Shown one piece after another: positions 25,117 to 32,275 of a stretch of 64,000 nt of DNA. The stretch covers positions 32,902 through 96,901 of the forward strand of contig CAZCGE010000062.1 of the NCBI GenBank assembly GCA_964498125.1, given 5' to 3'. Below the pieces are notes generated by a model. It saw nothing but the letters and a program-made list of their open reading frames with translations, was not told the DNA's origin and ran no database searches. The translations under genes were made by a program, and so were the position numbers. Source of the stretch: CAMDBL01 sp964498125. GTDB taxonomy: Bacteria; Pseudomonadota; Alphaproteobacteria; Rhizobiales; Hyphomicrobiaceae. Each line of letters starts with the position of its first letter. Position 1 is the stretch's first letter.

Positions 25117-26265
25117 GTGGGCCTTCCAGCGTGGCTGAAGCGGCGATCGGACGGCGGCGCGCCATCGGGTGCTGTGCCCGAGGCAGCCCGTGGCCGGGCC
25201 GCGGCGACTTTCGCCGCGCGCTTGACGTTCGAGGATGTCGATCGCCGCTATGGAGACCGTTACGCCCTGCGCGGCTTCAGCCTGGATGTGGCGCCTGCCG
25301 AGGTCGTTTGTCTCCTCGGTCCATCGGGTTGCGGCAAGACCACGCTGCTCAGGGTCGCTTCCGGCATCGAGAAGCCGTCGGCCGGCCGCGTACTGATCAG
25401 TGAGCAGGAAGTGGCCGGGCCCAATCGGTTCGTGCCTCCGGAGCGGCGCGGCGTCGGCCTGATGTTTCAGGATTTTGCCCTGTTTCCCCATCTCACGATC
25501 CTGGGCAATGTTGCATTCGGGCTGAAGGACCTGCCGCGCGAGGATGCGGCGCGCGAGGCGATGGCGACGCTGGCGCGGGTGGGGCTGCATCGCTACGCCG
25601 AGCAATATCCGCATGTGCTGTCGGGTGGCCAGCAACAGCGAGTGGCCTTGGCACGCGCCATCGTGCCGCGCCCGGCGGTGGTGTTGATGGATGAGCCGTT
25701 CTCGGGCCTCGACGTGCAACTGCGTGACAGCATGCAGGAGGAAACGCTGGCGGTGTTGCGCGAGACGCGCGCCACCTCGGTGATCGTCACGCATCATCCC
25801 GAAGAGGCCATGCGGCTCGGCGACCGCATCGCCGTCATGCGGCGTGGACGGCTGATCCAGGTCGGCAAAGCCGAGAACCTCTATCATGATCCCGCCGACC
25901 TGTTCGTGGCGCGGCTGTTCTCGGAGATCAACGAGATTTCCTATATCGTCCGCGGCGGGCGGATCGACACGCCGATTGGCACATTCTCGGCGCCGGAACT
26001 TGCCGAGGGCGAAAAGGCCCTGCTGTGCATCCGCCAGCGCGGCATCCGCTTGTCGCAGACCGGTAAAGGGCTGTCTGGCCGGGTCCTGCGCGTCAAGTTC
26101 CTGGGCGACGTCGGCCAGGTCGAGATCGGCGTGCAGGGCTTCGAAATGCCGCTGAAGGCCAGGGCTCGCGAGAGCGACGGCTGGGTCAAGGACGCCGAGG
26201 TGTCGGTTGAAATCGATCCGACGCGGGTTCTTGTCTTCCCAGACGAAGAATTAGAAATGGATTAA
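25117..26265 (+). CDS. Iron(III)/spermidine-type ABC transporter ATP-binding protein
   Basis: This 382-residue ATPase has Walker A GPSGCGKTTLL, a Q-loop in GLMFQDFALFPHLT, the signature LSGGQQQRVALARA, Walker B VVLMDEPFSGLD and a switch His in VIVTHHPEEAMRL. The C-terminal 130 residues look like a TOBE regulatory domain. The pattern fits the FbpC/PotA subfamily, which powers uptake of ferric iron, sulfate or polyamines. No permease or binding protein is adjacent, so the partners are elsewhere. A GTG start near 25111-25117 is assumed. It is inserted between scpB and tatA, where many alphaproteobacteria have nothing. Confidence 0.9.
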   Translation: MGLPAWLKRRSDGGAPSGAVPEAARGRAAATFAARLTFEDVDRRYGDRYALRGFSLDVAPAEVVCLLGPSGCGKTTLLRVASGIEKPSAGRVLISEQEVAGPNRFVPPERRGVGLMFQDFALFPHLTILGNVAFGLKDLPREDAAREAMATLARVGLHRYAEQYPHVLSGGQQQRVALARAIVPRPAVVLMDEPFSGLDVQLRDSMQEETLAVLRETRATSVIVTHHPEEAMRLGDRIAVMRRGRLIQVGKAENLYHDPADLFVARLFSEINEISYIVRGGRIDTPIGTFSAPELAEGEKALLCIRQRGIRLSQTGKGLSGRVLRVKFLGDVGQVEIGVQGFEMPLKARARESDGWVKDAEVSVEIDPTRVLVFPDEELEMD

Positions 26266-26386
26266 GTTTTAATGAGTTGGCTGGTATGATGGCGGTCGCG
26301 GGCTCGGCTTGCCGGGCAGGGGTGTTTCTGCGATATTGCCGGTCAAATCTGACCCCGCTGCGTGGGTCGTAAGGAGAAGTAGTCTC

Positions 26387-26647
26387 ATGGGTAGTTTGAG
26401 CGTCTGGCACTGGCTGATCTTCCTGGTGGTCGCCCTGCTGTTGTTTGGCGGTAGCGGTAAGATCTCGTCGATCATGGCCGACATGGCCAAGGGTATCAAA
26501 AGCTTCAAGAAGGGCATGGCCGAGGACGAGGAGCCCAAGAAGGACGAGGCCAAGAAGGACGAGCCGCCAAAGGCGCTCGATCAGCCGACGGCGCCTGTCG
26601 CCAAGCCGGCGGAGCGCGTGGCTCAGGAAATCAACAAGGCCAGCTGA
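26387..26647 (+). CDS. tatA: Sec-independent protein translocase TatA
   Basis: TatA forms the pore-like assembly that exports folded proteins with twin-arginine signals. This 86-residue protein has an N-terminal membrane helix (LSVWHWLIFLVVALLLFG), the conserved FGGSGKISSIMADMAKGIKSF hinge and amphipathic helix, and a charged Lys/Glu tail. AAGGAG lies 10 nt before the ATG. It is first of tatABC, the complete export set. Confidence 0.95.
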   Translation: MGSLSVWHWLIFLVVALLLFGGSGKISSIMADMAKGIKSFKKGMAEDEEPKKDEAKKDEPPKALDQPTAPVAKPAERVAQEINKAS

Positions 26648-26769
26648 CAGGCCGCGGCCGTTCCTGGGTGCCCATCCTGAGTGCCCATATCGAGTGATTG
26701 CGCCGCCCGGCCGCTTGCGACCAGGAGCGGCGCTGCTGTTTCGACCCAGCCCTGCAACGGGAAGGCACG

Positions 26770-27219
26770 ATGTTCGATCTCACGACCAGCAAGCTGCTCA
26801 TCCTCGGGATCGTGGCGCTTATTGTCATCGGCCCAAAGGATCTGCCGATGTTGCTGAGAACGCTCGGCAAGTACATCGGCATGATCAAGCGGCAGGCTGC
26901 CGAGTTCCGCTCCCAGTTCGATGACGCCATGCGCGACGCGGAGCTGCAGCAAATCAAGAAGGACGTCGAGAACCTCGGTCAGGAAGCCGAAAAAGCCGTG
27001 CGCGACGGCGGGCAGGCGTTCGAATCCGAGATTTCGGCCAGCCAGCGCGACGTTGATCAGGCGCTGCTCGACGGCACGCCGGCGCCTGCCGCGGATGCAC
27101 ATGCGCACGATGCCAATGGCCTGCCGCTGCTCGCGCCGGCCGCCGAGAGTCCCCTGCTGCCGATGCGCACGCCCGCGGAAATGGCGGCGGAAGCCGCAGC
27201 CCCCAAAGGCGGAGCGTGA
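26770..27219 (+). CDS. tatB: Sec-independent protein translocase TatB
   Basis: TatB forms the receptor complex with TatC that recognises twin-arginine signal peptides. The 149-residue product begins MFDLTTSKLLILGIVALIVIG, with the TatB-type membrane helix, followed by PKDLPMLLRTLGKYIGMIK and a long charged amphipathic region. The tail is Ala/Pro-rich. The stop overlaps the tatC start by one base (TGATG). Confidence 0.95.
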   Translation: MFDLTTSKLLILGIVALIVIGPKDLPMLLRTLGKYIGMIKRQAAEFRSQFDDAMRDAELQQIKKDVENLGQEAEKAVRDGGQAFESEISASQRDVDQALLDGTPAPAADAHAHDANGLPLLAPAAESPLLPMRTPAEMAAEAAAPKGGA

Positions 27220-28169
27220 TGGCCGTGCAAGACATGAAGCCCGGCAGCAGCGAAAAGACTCCGGCCGAGCCTAATCGCGATGGCCAAGGGGACATCGACG
27301 CCCCCAAGGCGCCGCTTGTGCCCGTGCAAGACATGACGCCAGGTAGCAGCGAAAAGACTCCAGCCGAGCCTAATCGCGATGGCCCAAATCGCGAGGGGCA
27401 GGAGGACATCGACGCCTCCAAGGCGCCGCTGATGGACCATCTCATCGAATTGCGCCAGCGCCTGATCTATTCGATCGCCGGCTTTCTGGTCGCATTCGTC
27501 GTTTGTTTTGCAGTGTCCAAACAGATCTACAACATACTGGCATGGCCCTACATTTCGATGGTGCCGCCGGACAAGCCGATCAAGTTGATCGCCACCGGTC
27601 TGCTTGAGCAATTGTTCACGCAGATCAAGGTCGCCATGTTCGGTGGCGCCTGCATCGCCTTCCCGCTGGTCGCCATGCAGATCTACAAGTTTGTGGCGCC
27701 GGGTCTTTACCGCAACGAGCGCGAAGCGTTCTGGCCATACCTCATCGCCACGCCGATTTTCTTCATCCTCGGTGGGCTGGTCGTTTATTTCCTCGCCGTG
27801 CCGATGATCGTGCGATTTTCGTTCTCCAACCTGGAAGGGACGGATGCTGAGCTATTGTTGCGGGTCAGCGAATATCTCTCGCTTGTCATGACGTTGATCT
27901 TCGCCTTTGGACTTTGCTTCCAGCTACCGGTCGCCCTGATGCTGCTGGCGCGCGCGGGGTTCGTCACATCGGGCAGCCTGCGCAAGTTCCGCCGCTACGC
28001 CATCGTCGGCATCTGCGCGCTCGCCGCCGTGCTGACCCCGCCCGATCCCTTGAGCATGCTGGCATTGATGGCGCCGACGATGGCGTTATATGAGCTGGCG
28101 ATCTTCGCTGTCATCTACCTCATCGAAAAGCCGCGCGAGGCCAAGCGCAAGGCGCAAGAGGACGACTGA
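27219..28169 (+). CDS. tatC: Sec-independent protein translocase TatC with a duplicated N-terminal extension
   Basis: TatC is the six-helix core of the twin-arginine translocase. The canonical part starts at MDHLIELRQRLIYSIAGFL and runs through all expected helices, ending in an ELAIFAVIYLIEK segment and a Lys/Arg tail. The 72 residues before it are unusual: a 33-residue unit starting VQDMKPGSSEKTPAEPNRDG is repeated in tandem as VQDMTPGSSEKTPAEPNRDG. The extension is hydrophilic and cytoplasmic, so the core should work normally. Alternative internal starts exist. The gene is otherwise full length. Confidence 0.95.
   Translation: MAVQDMKPGSSEKTPAEPNRDGQGDIDAPKAPLVPVQDMTPGSSEKTPAEPNRDGPNREGQEDIDASKAPLMDHLIELRQRLIYSIAGFLVAFVVCFAVSKQIYNILAWPYISMVPPDKPIKLIATGLLEQLFTQIKVAMFGGACIAFPLVAMQIYKFVAPGLYRNEREAFWPYLIATPIFFILGGLVVYFLAVPMIVRFSFSNLEGTDAELLLRVSEYLSLVMTLIFAFGLCFQLPVALMLLARAGFVTSGSLRKFRRYAIVGICALAAVLTPPDPLSMLALMAPTMALYELAIFAVIYLIEKPREAKRKAQEDD
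27225..27430. repeat. 99-bp tandem duplication at the 5' end of tatC
   Basis: GTGCAAGACATGA begins unit 1 at 27225 and unit 2 at 27324. The two units are highly similar at DNA level. Unit 2 has a short extra insertion (about 12 bp encoding PNRE). Both units stay in the tatC frame. Confidence 0.85.
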
Positions 28170-28172
28170 ACA

Positions 28173-28206
28173 GGGGGGGGGCAGACCCTGCGGGTCTGAC
28201 CCCCCA
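28173..28206 (+). terminator. Strong GC hairpin after tatC
   Basis: A run of nine G, then CAGACCC, a TGC loop, GGGTCTG, a bulged A and a C-run. The arms pair over 13 bp. It lies directly after the tatC stop and probably ends or protects the tat transcript. GGGTCTGACCCC recurs twice more in the next 640 bp. Confidence 0.6.
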
Positions 28207-28314
28207 CTCGACAGTCACAAGTCGGCGCATGGGGTCAGCCGAACACCAGCTGCGCTGGACCCTCGATGACGAAAGCAGTCGCCCGCCGATACAATTGCAG
28301 TCCCTGCCTTCCGT

Positions 28315-28338
28315 GATGCAACGTTATAACATTGCATC
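28315..28338. promoter_or_regulatory. 24-bp palindrome in repeat unit 1, Zur-box-like
   Basis: The site reads GATGCAAC-GTTATAAC-ATTGCATC, symmetric except for one base pair. A GTTATAAC core inside an AT-rich palindrome resembles zinc-uptake-regulator (Zur) boxes of alphaproteobacteria. No zinc gene is adjacent, so this is a lead, not an assignment. Confidence 0.35.
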
Positions 28339-28495
28339 CAAAAAGTAGGGGAATGTGCATGGGTGGACCTGGGAAGTATGCCAGGCACCGAGGTGTTGGC
28401 GCGTTTCTTTCGTTTCAGCCGAACACCAGCTGCGCTGACCCTCGATGACGAAAGCAATCGCCCGCCAATACAATTGCAGCCCCTGCCGTCCGCAA

Positions 28496-28515
28496 TGCAA
28501 CGTTATAACGTTACA
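28496..28515. promoter_or_regulatory. Palindrome in repeat unit 2, Zur-box-like
   Basis: The core AACGTTATAACGTT is a perfect 14-bp palindrome, and the wider 20-bp site has only one asymmetric pair. Compared with unit 1 the inner arms have drifted while staying symmetric, which is what selection for a dimer-binding site would give. Confidence 0.35.
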
Positions 28516-28603
28516 TGCCAAAAGCAGGGAAAGTGCATGGGTGGACCTGGGAAGTATGCCAGGCACCGAGGTGTTGGCGCGTTTCTTTCGTTTCAGACCC
28601 CGC

Positions 28604-28830
28604 GGGTCTGGCCCCATTGGCGCTAACATAAGGGTGCTACCTATCGATCTGCGTCCCCGGCCGAAGCGGCGGTGGCCGCGCAGAGCCGGGGCCTTCCCCA
28701 TCTCAGAAGGGTGAAGTCCCAGGATCATCGCGTTCCGACCTCGCGGTCGGATCGCTTGTCCGGGGCCGCAGAGGATAGGTTGCACCCTCCAACAGACCAA
28801 AGTTAGCGCGTATGGGTCTGACCCCATTGG
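28604..28830. repeat. 190-bp inverted-repeat element between GGGTCTGNCCCCATTGG copies
   Basis: GCGCTAAC (28620-28627) pairs with GTTAGCGC (28802-28809), and GGGTGCTACCTATC (28632-28645) pairs with 28774-28787 with one mismatch. Two more hairpins lie inside (a CCCCGGC/GCCGGGG stem and TCCGACC/GGTCGGA). Outside, GGGTCTGGCCCCATTGG (28604-28620) and GGGTCTGACCCCATTGG (28814-28830) stand as direct repeats. The layout suits a non-autonomous mobile element or a structured RNA. No ORF inside is convincing. Confidence 0.7.
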
Positions 28831-28939
28831 CTCCGCTGCTGTTGAGGTTAAACGGCCCCCGCGTGCGGCTTGTTCAGGTCACATGGCCGTTCTAGGGTCC
28901 ATCTCGAGCAAAACAAGAACCCGGGGCGCAGCGGACACC

Positions 28940-30361
28940 GTGCACTACATCTCCACCAGGGGCCTTGCGCCCGAGCTTGGTTTCGAGGACGTGCTGCTGG
29001 CCGGCCTCGCCCGCGATGGCGGGCTGTATGTGCCAAAGACCTGGCCACGGCTATCCAAGGAACAGATTGCGGGCTTTGCCGGCCGGCCGTTCGCCGAGGT
29101 GGCCGCCGAGGTCATCTGGCCATTCACCGGCGGCCAGATCGAGCGCGCCGCCCTGCAGGCCATGGCGCGCGAGGCCTATGCGAAATTTCGCCATCCCGCC
29201 GTCACGCCGCTGGTCCAGATCGACACCAATCGCTGGGTGCTGGAGCTATTCCACGGGCCGACGCTGGCGTTCAAGGACGTGGCAATGCAATTGCTCGCCC
29301 GCATGATGGACCATGTGCTGGTCAAGCGCGGCCAGCGCGCGACGATCGTCGGCGCCACGTCGGGCGATACCGGCGGCGCGGCGATCGAGGCGTTCCGCGG
29401 CTCCTCGCGCGTCGACGTCATCATCCTGTTTCCCGACGGCCGCGTCTCCGACGTGCAGCGGCGCATGATGACGACGGCCAAGGACTCCAACGTGCACGCC
29501 GTCGCCATCAAGGGCACGTTCGACGACTGCCAGGCCCTGGTGAAAGGCCTGTTCAATAATCACGCTTTCCGCGACCGGGTGGCGCTGTCGGCGGTCAATT
29601 CGATCAACTGGGCCCGCATCGTTGCGCAGGTGACCTACTACATGGTGGCAGGCGCGGCCCTGGGCGCGCCGCATCGCCCGGTGTCATTCGTGGTGCCGAC
29701 CGGCAATTTCGGCGACATCTTTGCTGCTCATGTGGCGCGCGCCATGGGGCTGGAGATCGAGCGTCTGGTCATCGCCTCCAACACCAACGACATTCTGCCG
29801 CGCACGCTGGCAACCGGCGTCTACGAGATGCGCGAGGTGGTCGCCACCTCGTCGCCATCGATGGATATCCAGATCTCGTCGAACTTCGAGCGCTATCTGT
29901 TCGAGGCCTCGGGCCGGGATGCGGCAAGCGTGCGGGCGCAAATGGCTTCGCTGGCGCAGGCGCGCCGGTTCGAGGTTGGTCGCGCCTTTGCGAAGTTGCA
30001 ACAGGACTTTTCCGCCGCCGACGCCAGCGAGGCCGACGTCGCCGCGGCCATCAGCCAGGTGCGTACGGCAACCGGCATGACGCTCGATCCACACACGGCC
30101 TGCGGCATCGTCGCCGCCGACCGGACGCTGACCGCTGGCACCACGCCGCAGGTTGTCCTGGCCACCGCCCACCCCGCCAAATTTCCAGATGCCATGCACG
30201 CCCTCACCGGCGAGCGGCCGGTGTTGCCGGCGGGGCTGGCGGCACTGATGCAGGACGAGGAGCGCTTCAGTGTGCTCGACAATGACATTTCCGGTGTCGA
30301 GCGGTTCGTCGAGGACCGCGCGCGCGCCGCTGCCCAGTCCACCGGCGAAAGGCCAGCATGA
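28940..30361 (+). CDS. thrC: Threonine synthase
   Basis: This PLP enzyme converts O-phosphohomoserine to threonine. With the GTG start at 28940 it has 473 residues. The N terminus VHYISTRGLAPELGFEDVLLAGLARDGGLY and Lys112 in GPTLAFKDVAMQ, which binds PLP, are both conserved. GATSGDTGGAA is the phosphate-binding loop. It ends in the family tail around AHPAKFPDAMHAL. The stop overlaps the start of the M16 peptidase gene by four bases (ATGA), the usual alphaproteobacterial pairing. Confidence 0.96.
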   Translation: MHYISTRGLAPELGFEDVLLAGLARDGGLYVPKTWPRLSKEQIAGFAGRPFAEVAAEVIWPFTGGQIERAALQAMAREAYAKFRHPAVTPLVQIDTNRWVLELFHGPTLAFKDVAMQLLARMMDHVLVKRGQRATIVGATSGDTGGAAIEAFRGSSRVDVIILFPDGRVSDVQRRMMTTAKDSNVHAVAIKGTFDDCQALVKGLFNNHAFRDRVALSAVNSINWARIVAQVTYYMVAGAALGAPHRPVSFVVPTGNFGDIFAAHVARAMGLEIERLVIASNTNDILPRTLATGVYEMREVVATSSPSMDIQISSNFERYLFEASGRDAASVRAQMASLAQARRFEVGRAFAKLQQDFSAADASEADVAAAISQVRTATGMTLDPHTACGIVAADRTLTAGTTPQVVLATAHPAKFPDAMHALTGERPVLPAGLAALMQDEERFSVLDNDISGVERFVEDRARAAAQSTGERPA

Positions 30362-31626
30362 CCACCAGCATCACCAAACTCGCCAATGGCATCATCGTGG
30401 CGACACACCAGATGCCGCACTTGGAGACCGTGTCGCTCGGCGTCTGGGTGTCCTGCGGCGCTCGCCATGAAAGTTTGACCGATCATGGCATCTCGCATCT
30501 GATCGAGCATATGGCGTTCAAGGGCACGGAGCGCCGGACCGCGCGCGCCATCGCCGAGGAAATCGAGCAGGTCGGCGGCGAGCTCAATGCCGCCACGAGC
30601 TTGGAGACGACCTCCTACTATGCGCGTGTCCTGCGCGGCGATGACCTGGTGGCGCTCGATATCCTCGCCGATATTCTGCAAAACCCCAGCTATGCCAGCG
30701 AGGACCTGGAGCGTGAGCGCGAGGTGATCTTGCAGGAGATTGCCGCCACGCGCGACAGTCCCGACGAGATCGCCTACGACCTGATCCACGACGTGGCCTT
30801 CCCGGGCCAGGCTGTGGGGCGGCCGATCCTGGGCTCGCCCGACAGCGTCAAGAGCTTCTCGACCGCTGATCTCAGGCGATTTCTCGACGCCCATTACGGC
30901 GCCAGCCGCATGGTTGTATCTGCTGCCGGCGCTGTCGACCATGATCGGCTGGTTCGCCACGCTGAGGCCCTATTCGGCGGGCTCAGTGAGGGCAAGACTG
31001 GAGCGCAAGAGGTTGCCCGATACCAGGGCGGCGCGCGCGCGTTCGAAAAGCCGTTCGAGCAGACGCATGTCTTGGTCGGCTTCGAAGGACCGGCATACCG
31101 CCGACCTGAGTTTTTCACGGGCCAGGTTTTTTCCGGCCTGCTTGGTGGCGGGATGTCCTCACGGCTGTTCCAGGAGGTCAGGGAGCGGCGCGGGCTGTGT
31201 TATTCGATCTACTCCGCCTCATGGGGATTTAATGATTCTGGACTTTTCTGCATACATGCCGCGACCGGGACGGACACCATGACCGAGCTGATCGACGTGG
31301 TGAGCCATGAATTGAAGTCGCTTGCCGCCGAGGGTCCGAGTGCCTCCGAGATCGCGCGCGCCAAGGCGCAGTTGAAGGCCGGGCTGCTGATGAGTCTGGA
31401 GAGTTCCTCGGCGCGCGCCGAACAGATGGCTCGGCATATGCTCGTGCATGGCCGGCTGCTGACCAGTGACGAGCTGATTGACGCCGTCGAAGCGGTGAGT
31501 GCGGATCGGATCCGTGAATTCGCCGGCCGGCTTCTGACCGATGGACACCCATCCGTGGCCGTGGTCGGCGCGGGCCGGCCATCGATGGCCTACGCCGAGC
31601 AGTTCAGTCGAGCCTTGGTGGCTTGA
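30358..31626 (+). CDS. M16-family zinc peptidase (processing-peptidase type)
   Basis: This 422-residue protein has the inverted zinc motif HLIEH at residues 47-51 and a downstream Glu in EREVILQEIAATRDSPDE, the third zinc ligand. GGGMSSRLFQEVRERRGLCYSIYS in the second half is the flexible glycine-rich substrate loop typical of mitochondrial-processing-peptidase relatives. Family members degrade or trim peptides in the cytoplasm. Both domains are full length. Translationally coupled to thrC. Confidence 0.93.
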   Translation: MTTSITKLANGIIVATHQMPHLETVSLGVWVSCGARHESLTDHGISHLIEHMAFKGTERRTARAIAEEIEQVGGELNAATSLETTSYYARVLRGDDLVALDILADILQNPSYASEDLEREREVILQEIAATRDSPDEIAYDLIHDVAFPGQAVGRPILGSPDSVKSFSTADLRRFLDAHYGASRMVVSAAGAVDHDRLVRHAEALFGGLSEGKTGAQEVARYQGGARAFEKPFEQTHVLVGFEGPAYRRPEFFTGQVFSGLLGGGMSSRLFQEVRERRGLCYSIYSASWGFNDSGLFCIHAATGTDTMTELIDVVSHELKSLAAEGPSASEIARAKAQLKAGLLMSLESSSARAEQMARHMLVHGRLLTSDELIDAVEAVSADRIREFAGRLLTDGHPSVAVVGAGRPSMAYAEQFSRALVA

Positions 31627-31669
31627 CGGGCGCTACATCGGGTCGAGAGTGAGCGAGCAGACGAGCCAG

Positions 31670-32275
31670 ATGGCATTCTTGCGCACCAGCATCAGCCAGG
31701 AAACCGGCCCGCTCATCAGGGCCCGGCGTGTCGGCTTGCGTGCGCCGCAGATGGTCGACTATGCAGCCTGGGCCGAGATCCGCCAGGTGAGCCGCGCGCA
31801 CCTCGTGCCCTGGGAGCCGACCTGGGCGCGCGATGAATTGACCTGGTCTGCCTTTCGCCGCCGCATCCGGCATTACCAGCGCGAAGTGCGTGACGATCTC
31901 GGCTACGCCTTTTTCATCTTCTCCGCGCACGACGATACGTTGATCGGTGGACTGACGCTGAGCAACGTGCGGCGCGGCGTGACGCAGGCCGCATCGATTG
32001 GCTACTGGCTCGGCGCCCGATACACCGGGCAAGGCTACATGCGGGAGGCGGTTGCCGCGATCGGCACCTACGCCTTCGAGCGGCTGCAACTGCATCGGCT
32101 GGAGGCCGCCTGCCTTCCCCGCAATGCCGCCTCTATCGCCGTACTCGAACATTGCGGCTTCGTGCGTGAGGGGCACGCGCGTCGCTACCTCAAGATCAAC
32201 GGCGAATGGCAGGACCACGTCTTGCTGGCGCGGCTCAGTGATGATCCGCCAACGTCGGAGGCGCCGCGGAGATGA
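31670..32275 (+). CDS. RimJ/RimL-type GNAT N-acetyltransferase
   Basis: This 201-residue acetyltransferase has the acetyl-CoA loop around GYWLGARYTGQGYMREAVAAI and the C-terminal HRLEAACLPRNAASIAVLEHCGFVREGHARRYLKI, standard for enzymes that acetylate ribosomal protein N termini or related amines. W and R-rich blocks (RAHLVPWEPTWARDELTW) match the RimJ subgroup. ATG at 31670 is used, and a GTG at 31649 is an alternative. Its stop overlaps the next gene by ATGA. Confidence 0.88.
   Translation: MAFLRTSISQETGPLIRARRVGLRAPQMVDYAAWAEIRQVSRAHLVPWEPTWARDELTWSAFRRRIRHYQREVRDDLGYAFFIFSAHDDTLIGGLTLSNVRRGVTQAASIGYWLGARYTGQGYMREAVAAIGTYAFERLQLHRLEAACLPRNAASIAVLEHCGFVREGHARRYLKINGEWQDHVLLARLSDDPPTSEAPRR

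Larger units (their letters stand above)
28236..28595. repeat. Two tandem copies of a 180-bp repeat
   Basis: Unit 1 starts at 28236 and unit 2 at 28416, both with CAGCCGAACACCAGCTGCGC. They are nearly identical except for scattered substitutions. Each contains one near-perfect palindrome centred on GTTATAAC. Overlapping ORFs in this block are artefacts of the repeat. Confidence 0.9.

Noticed and set aside
28236..28595. Possible CRISPR array
   Set aside because: Only two units of 180 bp with no spacers between them and no cas genes; these are tandem duplicates.
28215..28827. Minus- and plus-strand ORFs inside the 180-bp repeats (80 to 167 codons)
   Set aside because: They are repetitive because the DNA is repeated, share no conserved start, and run through palindromes; better explained as non-coding repeat sequence.
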